Below, piece by piece: positions 34,575 through 41,727 of a stretch of DNA of 41,727 nt (its first letter is position 1; every line of letters begins with the position of its first letter). The stretch lies in assembly GCF_002272245.1 (NCBI RefSeq), contig NZ_NPDD01000057.1, positions 1-41,727 on the forward strand. Direction: 5' to 3'. The notes beneath the pieces are model-generated. The model had not been told where the DNA came from, made no database searches, and worked only from the letters and a program-made list of their open reading frames with translations. Both the position numbers and the translations under genes were made by a program. Origin of the DNA: Bacillus sp. 7884-1. GTDB lineage: Bacteria; Bacillota; Bacilli; Bacillales; Cytobacillaceae.

Positions 34575-35363
34575 TTAAATAGCTTTAATCATGCCTCCAT
34601 CAACTAAAAACGAACTCCCAGTCATATAGGTATTAGCATCTGATAGAAGAAAGGCTGCTACATTGGCAAATTCCTCAGGTGTTCCATATCTCTTAAGAGG
34701 AATTGTCTCTTTCATTGATAATTCAACCGTATTTATGTCGACTCCTTGTTTATCCGCATTAATTTGATCTAAATGCCTAACACGATCAGTTGCTATGCGA
34801 CCTGGCGCGATTGTATTGATTAAGATATTGTATGAAGCAAATTCAGATGCTAATGACTTAGATAGTCCAACGATACCGGTTCGAAAGGTATTAGAGAGTA
34901 TTAAGCCTGGTATTGGCTCTTTAATTGAAGATGAAGCGATGTTAAGAATCTTTCCTCCATCCTTTTTTAGGTAGGGCAATGCTTCACGAATGACACGTAC
35001 ATATGATAATAAATTTAATTCAAATGCACTTTGCCATTCATCATCTGTTAAATCCTCAAACGTTCCTGCCGGTGGACCGCCTGCATTATTGACAAGTAGT
35101 TGAAGACCACCAAATGTATCTATTGTTTTTGATACAAGTAGTTTAATATCTTCTGTCTTTGTGATATCTGATTTTTGGAAAACAACCTTCCCCATCCCGA
35201 TAGATTCTAATTCCTCAGCCTTCTTTTTAAGTTTTTCCTCATCCCTGCCCGAAATCATTACATTCGTTCCTTCTTTCACTAACGCTTGAGCGATAGCAAA
35301 TCCTAGCCCTTGGCTGGAAGCAATTACGAGTGCTGTTTTCCCGCTAAGATTTAATTCCATCAT
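34575..35363 (-). CDS. SDR-family oxidoreductase with non-canonical active site
   Basis: 262 residues, classical SDR fold with ASSQGLG cofactor motif near 15-21, NNAGG (92-96) and catalytic-type Ser near 144-146. The usual YxxxK is replaced: the aligned positions are Ser157 and Arg161 in LSNTFRTGIVG. Such N-x-x-R variants occur in a known SDR subgroup; whether they are reductases is unclear. ATG 35363 follows GGGGG by 4 bases; the next ATG (35360) is equally possible. It may correspond loosely to a YkvO-like protein. Confidence 0.85.
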   Translation of the reverse strand: MMELNLSGKTALVIASSQGLGFAIAQALVKEGTNVMISGRDEEKLKKKAEELESIGMGKVVFQKSDITKTEDIKLLVSKTIDTFGGLQLLVNNAGGPPAGTFEDLTDDEWQSAFELNLLSYVRVIREALPYLKKDGGKILNIASSSIKEPIPGLILSNTFRTGIVGLSKSLASEFASYNILINTIAPGRIATDRVRHLDQINADKQGVDINTVELSMKETIPLKRYGTPEEFANVAAFLLSDANTYMTGSSFLVDGGMIKAI

Positions 35364-35432
35364 AGATCCCCCTTTAACTTGTCTATTTCCATTATACTAA
35401 AAATTCCCTCTTATTCCTAAAACATGTACGAC

Positions 35433-35461
35433 AAAAAGAGACAGAATTACTCTGCCTCTTT
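35433..35461 (-). terminator. Terminator after ptsI
   Basis: AAAGAGgCAGA / TCTGtCTCTTT stem on the minus strand followed by TTTTTG. Confidence 0.82.
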
Positions 35462-35471
35462 GAATCATGTA

Positions 35472-37184
35472 TTATTTTGTTGCAGCATTAACAGCATCAA
35501 TTACTTGTGACGTTGTTTGCATATTTAAAACCTGATTGGCAAGCTTCTCCATTTCGGCTTTACTTAACTTTTTAATTTGTGACCGTGCTTTAAGGATTGA
35601 CGTTGCACTCATTGAAAACTCGTCTAATCCAAGACCAATTAGAAGTGGGATTGCTGTTTCGTCTCCAGCCATCTCACCGCACATCCCAGCCCATTTACCT
35701 TCTGCATGTGCAGCATCAATAACCATCTTCACCAATCGTAGAATAGACGGGCTATATGGCTGGTATAGGTAGGATACACGCTGATTCATCCGGTCAGCCG
35801 CCATTGTATATTGAATTAAATCATTCGTACCAATACTAAAGAAGTCAACCTCTTTAGCAAATTGATCAGCTAAAACAGCAGTTGAAGGAATTTCAACCAT
35901 AATCCCTAGCTCAATACTGTTGGAAACCTTTTGGCCTGCAGTAATAAGCTTCTGTTTTTCATCTTCAAGGATTGCCTTAGCTTCACGGAACTCATCCAAC
36001 GTTGCAATCATCGGGAACATTACTTTTAAGTTACCATAAATGCTTGCTCTGAGAAGCGCTCGGAGCTGAGTACGGAAGATATCCTGTTCCTCTAAACATA
36101 AACGAATGGCTCTAAAACCTAAAAATGGATTAAGCTCTTTTGGCAATTGAAGGTAGGGAAGCTCCTTATCGCCGCCAATATCTAAAGTACGAACAACCAC
36201 TGGCTTACCATTCATACCCTCTAAAACAGCTTTATAAGCCTCAAATTGTTCTTCTTCAGTAGGAAGCTGGTCCCTTCCCATATAAAGGAATTCAGTTCTG
36301 TAAAGTCCTACACCTTCTCCACCGTTTTCAATTACTCCCTTTAAGTCTTTAGGAGTACCAATATTAGCAGCTAATTCAACATGATGGTCGTCCGCTGATA
36401 CCGTTTTTTCATTGACAAGCTTTGCCCATTCGGTTTTCTGAGCCTCATATTGCTGATGAATGTTACGATATTCTTCCACCAGTTCAGGAGTCGGATTAAT
36501 ATGTACTTCACCTTTTAGACCATCGACAATGACTAAATCACCATTGTTAATATCTTCTGTAGCACTTTTTGTTCCAACTACAGCTGGAATTTCCATGGAA
36601 CGAGCCATAATCGCAGAATGGGAAGTTCGTCCACCGATATCTGTTGTAAATCCTAATACGTACTGTCGGTTCAATTGAGCAGTATCGGATGGTGTTAAAT
36701 CCTCTGCCACAATAATTACTTCTTCAGCGATCCTACTTGGATTTACTAATTGTACGCCTAGTAAATGTGACAGAACGCGCTTTGTAACATCACGTATATC
36801 GGCAGCACGTTCCTTCATATACTCATTGTCCATTTGTTCAAACATCATAACAAACATGTCTGCAGTATCTTTTAATGCAGCTTCTGCATTTACTTTTTCT
36901 GACTTAATCTTATCTTCAATTGGTCCATTTAATTCTGGATCAGTAAGGACAAGTAAATGCGCCTCAAAGATTGCTGCTTTATCTGCACCAAGTTCAACCT
37001 GAGCACGATCGCGAATTGCCTCAAGTTCTGCTTTAGATTTCTCTATAGCTTCCTTAAAACGAGATACCTCTGAATCTGCATCCTCTATTGTTTGTTTCTC
37101 AAATGATAAGTTTGGTTCTACTAACCGATATGCTTTTGCAATGGCAATGCCATTCGAAGCAGCAATTCCTTGTAAAAATGTCAT
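35472..37184 (-). CDS. ptsI: PTS Enzyme I (phosphoenolpyruvate-protein phosphotransferase)
   Basis: 570 residues, the standard length. His189 in [13 protein letters not shown] takes phosphate from PEP, followed by the PEP-binding TIM barrel with MCGEMAG near the C-terminus, and the HPr-binding helical subdomain is at 20-145. It passes phosphate to HPr His15. Its ATG overlaps the ptsH stop by one base (TAATG), so translation is coupled. No ptsG lies upstream here, unlike the ptsGHI operon of B. subtilis. Confidence 0.97.
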   Translation of the reverse strand: MTFLQGIAASNGIAIAKAYRLVEPNLSFEKQTIEDADSEVSRFKEAIEKSKAELEAIRDRAQVELGADKAAIFEAHLLVLTDPELNGPIEDKIKSEKVNAEAALKDTADMFVMMFEQMDNEYMKERAADIRDVTKRVLSHLLGVQLVNPSRIAEEVIIVAEDLTPSDTAQLNRQYVLGFTTDIGGRTSHSAIMARSMEIPAVVGTKSATEDINNGDLVIVDGLKGEVHINPTPELVEEYRNIHQQYEAQKTEWAKLVNEKTVSADDHHVELAANIGTPKDLKGVIENGGEGVGLYRTEFLYMGRDQLPTEEEQFEAYKAVLEGMNGKPVVVRTLDIGGDKELPYLQLPKELNPFLGFRAIRLCLEEQDIFRTQLRALLRASIYGNLKVMFPMIATLDEFREAKAILEDEKQKLITAGQKVSNSIELGIMVEIPSTAVLADQFAKEVDFFSIGTNDLIQYTMAADRMNQRVSYLYQPYSPSILRLVKMVIDAAHAEGKWAGMCGEMAGDETAIPLLIGLGLDEFSMSATSILKARSQIKKLSKAEMEKLANQVLNMQTTSQVIDAVNAATK

Positions 37185-37450
37185 TACTCAGCCAGTCCTT
37201 CTTTTTTCAATAATTCATCAAGGCTTCTTAATGCTTCTGCACTGTCACTGCCCTCTGCACTAATTGAGATATCTGCTCCTTGGCCAATTCCAAGAGACAT
37301 AACACCCATAATGGATTTTAAGTTAACTTTTTTACCCTTATATTCTAAATTGATTTCTGAATCAAATTTGCTCGCAGTTTGTACAAGCAGGGTTGCAGGT
37401 CTTGCGTGAATCCCTGTATCAGCTATTACTTTAAATTGTTTTTCTGCCAT
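37184..37450 (-). CDS. ptsH: HPr phosphocarrier protein
   Basis: 88 residues from ATG 37450, as in B. subtilis. His15 in GIHARPAT receives phosphate from Enzyme I; Ser46 in LKSIMGVMS is the HPrK site, and the phospho-Ser form is the CcpA co-repressor. I chose ATG 37450 over TTG 37456 because the family begins at [14 protein letters not shown] lies 11 bases upstream. It probably phosphorylates GlpK, encoded 2 kb away. Confidence 0.97.
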   Translation of the reverse strand: MAEKQFKVIADTGIHARPATLLVQTASKFDSEINLEYKGKKVNLKSIMGVMSLGIGQGADISISAEGSDSAEALRSLDELLKKEGLAE

Positions 37451-37733
37451 GTTCAATCAAACTCCTTCTCGTTAATGTAAAATGACACTGGCTATTCCAT
37501 ATCTAACAGCATATAGTCAGATAAGTATAACTGAACTAATTGTTATATTTTCTCCAAAAGAAGATGGAGTATGTAAACAGCTAGCCTCATTTATTTTTTG
37601 AAATTCATACAATTGCTAGGATAACATTTTCAAACAATACAGACAACAAAAAACCATTTATGTAAGCGCATTAAAAAATCGACATCTTGTATTTTTAATA
37701 AAGTTCACTATTTTGTCACATCTTTCACCTGTT
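37451..37733 (-). other. Long non-coding leader/promoter region of ptsHI
   Basis: About 280 bases between ptsH and the glpD terminator. It holds a cre-like box, an imperfect promoter candidate (TTGAAA then TATGAA with 18 bases between, minus strand, near 37605-37635) and a small CTCCA...TGGAG hairpin in the leader. No ORF or GlcT-type antiterminator was recognised. Confidence 0.5.
37660..37675. promoter_or_regulatory. cre-like box upstream of ptsHI
   Basis: ATGTAAGCGCATTAAA matches the CcpA consensus WTGNNARCGNWWWCAW at 15 of 16 positions. It is 210 bases upstream of ptsH and about 100 bases downstream of glpD. Confidence 0.5.
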
Positions 37734-37767
37734 TTAAAAAAAGAAAAGCTGACCATTTAGGCAGCTT
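37734..37767 (-). terminator. Terminator after glpD
   Basis: AAGCTGCC / GG(T)CAGCTT imperfect stem with one bulged T on the minus strand, followed by TTCTTTTTTT. Confidence 0.75.
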
Positions 37768-37776
37768 CGTCTTCGT

Positions 37777-39432
37777 TCAATTAATTGTATCAGATGCAAT
37801 TTTCAGAGCCGTTTCCAATTCTTTTGTGTGCAATTCTTTGATTGTGTCATCCCATTTTAATTTCTCGGCCATATAATCTATTACTTGTTGTTTATAGGAG
37901 TGGACAGTATGAATATTAAATAGGACAGCTCCAATTCTCCTTGTAAAGAAATCTGTTGGTGTTGCTACCATTTCACATTGGATCGAATAAACTAGCTTTG
38001 CAAACAGCTGATTTGGAATACCGTATTTTAACGCATCACTTTTATTCTCCAATAGTAAATCATAAACCACATCAACATTGGAACCATACATGTGAGCTAA
38101 CTTTTCTGACTCTAATGAAGTTAGCCCTTTTTCGATACCCTTAGCCGTTTTTTCTTTTGTAAAAGCAGGATAATTGTGCGAACCTCCTACATGACCACCG
38201 GAGATAGGCAATTTCTTTGTTTTACAGTTTTGGTAACTGATTCTTTGTTCCTTTTCCAGACTTACTGATAATCGGTCAACAATGGCTTCTGCCATTTTTC
38301 GATAACACGTTAATTTTCCTCCAGCTACCGTAAGCAAACCAGTTTTTGACTCCCAAATTTCATCCTTACGTGATATTTCCGATGCCTCCTTGCCTTCTTC
38401 ATAAATGAGTGGCCTTAACCCAGCCCAGCTTGATTCAATGTCAGCATCGTTAATTGCCACTTCAGGAAACATGTATTGAATTGCATTGATTAAGTATTCT
38501 CGATCGTTTTTAGTAATGAAAGGCTGGAGCTTATCTTGATTAAAAAAAGTATCCGTTGTGCCAACATACGTTTTTCCATCACGAGGGATAGCGAATACCA
38601 TCCTTCCATCAGGGGTGTCAAAATAAATGGATTGGTTCAAGGGAAAAGTGCTTCGATCTATCACAAGATGGATACCTTTAGTCAATTGCAAGGTTTTCCC
38701 ATTTTTAGAATGATCGAGTTCACGCACTTCCTCCACCCATGGACCCGCAGCATTAATAATTTTTTTAGCACAAATCTGATATTTTTCTCCTGTTAACTGA
38801 TCCTCAACAACGACACCAGCAACCATTTGATTTTTATAAACAAAGTTAACAACCTTTGTATAATTTATTGGTGATGCACCAAATAGAAATGCCTCTTTCA
38901 TGATTTCAATTGTCAAACGCGCGTCATCCGTCCGATACTCGACATAGTAGCCGCTCCCTATTAATCCTGCCTTCTTTAGCAATGGTGCTTTTTCTAATGT
39001 TTGTTCTTTTGTTAACATGGTTCTTCGCTCATTACTTTTTACTCCTGCCAGAAAATCATACAGTCTTAAGCCTATCGATGTGCTCAGCCTTCCAAAAGTT
39101 CCTTCTCTATAAATCGGAAGTAACATCCATACAGGTTTTGTTACATGAGGGCCGTTTTCAAAAACAATTGCTCTTTCTTTACCTACTTCAGCTACCATTT
39201 TTACTTCAAATTGTTTTAAATAACGAAGTCCGCCATGAATCAATTTGGTTGAACGGCTAGATGTTCCAGCAGCAAAATCCTGCATTTCAACTAGTGCAGT
39301 TTTCATACCTCTAGTTGCGGCATCCAGTGTAATCCCTGCACCAGTAATCCCCCCGCCAATAACTAGAACATCAAATTCCTTATTTTTAAGGCTACCAATC
39401 ATTTCATTTCTATTTATGTTAGAAAATTTCAT
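37777..39432 (-). CDS. glpD: Glycerol-3-phosphate dehydrogenase (FAD-dependent)
   Basis: 552 residues from ATG 39432. FAD Rossmann motif [11 protein letters not shown] near 24-34, LIHGGLRYL near 64, and the C-terminal helical domain after about 400. It oxidises sn-glycerol-3-phosphate to dihydroxyacetone phosphate at the membrane face and feeds electrons to quinone. GGAGGAAAAGGG precedes ATG 39432; the upstream extension to 39462 is rejected. It follows glpK by 35 bases with no terminator between, so it has no GlpP-type antiterminator leader. Confidence 0.95.
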   Translation of the reverse strand: MKFSNINRNEMIGSLKNKEFDVLVIGGGITGAGITLDAATRGMKTALVEMQDFAAGTSSRSTKLIHGGLRYLKQFEVKMVAEVGKERAIVFENGPHVTKPVWMLLPIYREGTFGRLSTSIGLRLYDFLAGVKSNERRTMLTKEQTLEKAPLLKKAGLIGSGYYVEYRTDDARLTIEIMKEAFLFGASPINYTKVVNFVYKNQMVAGVVVEDQLTGEKYQICAKKIINAAGPWVEEVRELDHSKNGKTLQLTKGIHLVIDRSTFPLNQSIYFDTPDGRMVFAIPRDGKTYVGTTDTFFNQDKLQPFITKNDREYLINAIQYMFPEVAINDADIESSWAGLRPLIYEEGKEASEISRKDEIWESKTGLLTVAGGKLTCYRKMAEAIVDRLSVSLEKEQRISYQNCKTKKLPISGGHVGGSHNYPAFTKEKTAKGIEKGLTSLESEKLAHMYGSNVDVVYDLLLENKSDALKYGIPNQLFAKLVYSIQCEMVATPTDFFTRRIGAVLFNIHTVHSYKQQVIDYMAEKLKWDDTIKELHTKELETALKIASDTIN

Positions 39433-39467
39433 CCCTTTTCCTCCTAAATAGAAAAAGACCATTAATT

Positions 39468-40991
<1,524 letters not shown>

Positions 40992-41023
40992 CTATTTATA
41001 AAACTAGATGGATAATTCTAATG

Positions 41024-41218
41024 TTAGCTTCTAGGCTCTTTCAAATATTGATATAATACATCTCCACCCCGCTGACCTATGCCGCGAAAATGTTTAAAGT
41101 CTTCCCTTTTAACAAGGAACTGACGAAATTCCATAAAGTCTTCCTTCTTTACATAGTATTCTGAAAGTTCACCTAATCTTAGTTTTTCTAAAATATCGTT
41201 CACATATTGTTCCTGCAT
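41024..41218 (-). CDS. Conserved-looking 64-residue protein of unknown function
   Basis: 64 residues, charged, no membrane segment, with YYVKKEDFMEFRQFLVKREDFKHFRGIGQRGG as its core (split here by position 20-50). It resembles small Bacillus proteins I have seen annotated as hypothetical, but no function can be named. ATG 41218 is chosen with GAGGTG 9 bases upstream; two closer starts overlap that site. Its promoter is the best in this region, and no terminator separates it from glpK, so it probably leads the glpK-glpD operon. Confidence 0.65.
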   Translation of the reverse strand: MQEQYVNDILEKLRLGELSEYYVKKEDFMEFRQFLVKREDFKHFRGIGQRGGDVLYQYLKEPRS

Positions 41219-41241
41219 ATTCTTCATCACCTCACTAACAT

Positions 41242-41270
41242 TTTATAGTAAGATTCATGATAATAGTCAA
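41242..41270 (-). promoter_or_regulatory. Promoter of the 41024 gene and probably glpKD
   Basis: TTGACT (41270-41265), 17-base spacer, TATAAA (41247-41242) on the minus strand. Confidence 0.75.
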
Positions 41271-41306
41271 CATTTGCACCTTTATCCCCTGAAAATAAGG
41301 TAACAA

Positions 41307-41322
41307 ATGAAAACGATTGCAT
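41307..41322. promoter_or_regulatory. cre-like box upstream of the glpKD operon
   Basis: ATGAAAACGATTGCAT matches WTGNNARCGNWWWCAW at 15 of 16 positions. It lies 37 bases upstream of the -35 at 41270, on the side towards ykvS. Confidence 0.6.
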
Positions 41323-41438
41323 TTTTTATTAATAATTAACGAAATTGTCAAATAAAACCCTTTACGAAACTATAAAAGTAGTGCAAACTGTTATGTAAAT
41401 AAGTATCTACAATTTGTCAAGTAAAGGGAGAGAGACTA

Positions 41439-41627
41439 ATGAAAAAAGCAGAAGTTGGAAATATCATTGAATTCCGCGGCGGATTAAAAGGGATTGTAGA
41501 AAAGGTAAATGAAAATTCTGTCATAGTCGACCTGACGCTAATGGATAATTACCGTGATCTAGAATTGGATCAACGGACTGTTGTAAACCATAAAAATTAT
41601 AAGATCGTAAAAGAAAGCGCTTATTAA
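41439..41627 (+). CDS. ykvS: DUF2187 family protein YkvS
   Basis: 62 residues, KOW-like SH3-type beta-barrel (DUF2187), with the start MKKAEVGNIIEFRGGLKG and the VEKVNENSVIVDLTLM core typical of YkvS. Role unknown; the fold suggests nucleic-acid or protein binding. AAAGGGAGAG lies before the ATG. It is followed by a strong terminator and is in the same genomic neighbourhood as ptsHI in B. subtilis. Confidence 0.9.
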   Translation: MKKAEVGNIIEFRGGLKGIVEKVNENSVIVDLTLMDNYRDLELDQRTVVNHKNYKIVKESAY

Positions 41628-41646
41628 TTTCATAGCTTTGTAGATT

Positions 41647-41674
41647 AGGCAGCCAAAGGCTGCCTTTTTATTTG
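41647..41674 (+). terminator. Terminator after ykvS
   Basis: AGGCAGCC-AAA-GGCTGCCT followed by TTTTATTT. Confidence 0.9.
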
Positions 41675-41675
41675 T

Positions 41676-41727
41676 AGGCTGTGTAAATGGTCTGTTGATT
41701 TCCGCTCCAGGCACTTCGCTTTCCGCG
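41676..41727. repeat. Left end of a Bacillaceae palindromic repeat, cut by the window edge
   Basis: The sequence GTTGATTTCCGCTCCAGGCA then CTTCGCTTTCCGCG is the typical start of a multi-copy imperfect palindrome seen in many Bacillaceae genomes. Recognised from memory; only this end is inside the window. Confidence 0.6.

Noticed and set aside
38910..39260. 116-codon plus-strand frame opposite glpD
   Set aside because: Fully antisense to the conserved FAD enzyme, low-complexity Leu/Phe composition, no start signal.

Overview
The window is ordinary chromosome of a low-GC, spore-forming Bacillaceae bacterium. The gene content and much of the gene order match the ykv-ykw-yku-ykq-ykt-yla segment of the Bacillus subtilis chromosome, read right to left in this orientation. 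No tRNA, rRNA, CRISPR array, prophage or complete insertion sequence was seen. The genus cannot be fixed by eye; protein-level resemblance suggests a Neobacillus/Mesobacillus/Cytobacillus-like relative rather than B. subtilis itself.

Left part (1-6.9 kb): ylaF, suhB (yktC), ykzI, yktB, yktA, a nitronate monooxygenase-like flavoprotein, and speA (arginine decarboxylase). Convergent to speA is a recognisable SR1 dual-function small RNA encoding the SR1P peptide, with two matches to the CcpN operator at its promoter. DUF3055 and DUF1885 proteins and a small membrane protein follow. Next (7-13 kb) is the pyruvate dehydrogenase operon pdhA-pdhB-pdhC-pdhD and the lipoprotein gene ykyA, all on the minus strand. 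Then come def (peptide deformylase), ykrA, a previously unlisted 23-residue cationic micropeptide ORF, rpoY-rnjA (RNA polymerase epsilon and RNase J1) and ktrC.

Middle part (17.8-31 kb): a DUF4349 lipoprotein, the ykuV/ykuU thiol-redox pair, dapL and dapH (acetylated branch of lysine/diaminopimelate synthesis), ccpC (citrate-responsive regulator), a 14-TM multidrug transporter, ykuL/darB (c-di-AMP binding CBS protein), ykuJ, a DUF3993 protein, a small membrane protein and ykuI (degenerate EAL protein). These are followed by a C39-like peptidase lipoprotein, the Tat-exported phosphoesterase ykuE, the wreck of a PAS...EAL cyclic-di-GMP gene, and ykyB.

Right part (31-41.7 kb): a small Cys-cluster protein behind a Crp/Fnr-type palindrome, patA (third DAP-branch enzyme), a 59-residue hydrophilic ORF, ykwC, a lipoprotein, an SDR with a non-canonical active site, ptsH-ptsI, glpK-glpD with an upstream 64-residue gene, cre-like boxes, and ykvS. 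The window ends inside what looks like a widespread Bacillaceae palindromic repeat.

Functional themes: central carbon flow and its control (PDH, PTS, glycerol use, CcpC, CcpN/SR1, cre boxes), RNA turnover (RNase J1, which in B. subtilis is linked to GapA by SR1P), cyclic-dinucleotide sensing (KtrC, DarB, YkuI, the PAS-EAL remnant), and lysine/cell-wall precursor synthesis. The observations most worth a second look are the SR1/CcpN locus, the micropeptide at 14837-14908, a roughly 50-bp repeat found twice in the same 3'-UTR setting, the PAS-EAL deletion pseudogene, the Fnr-like box, and the placement of glpKD beside ptsHI.
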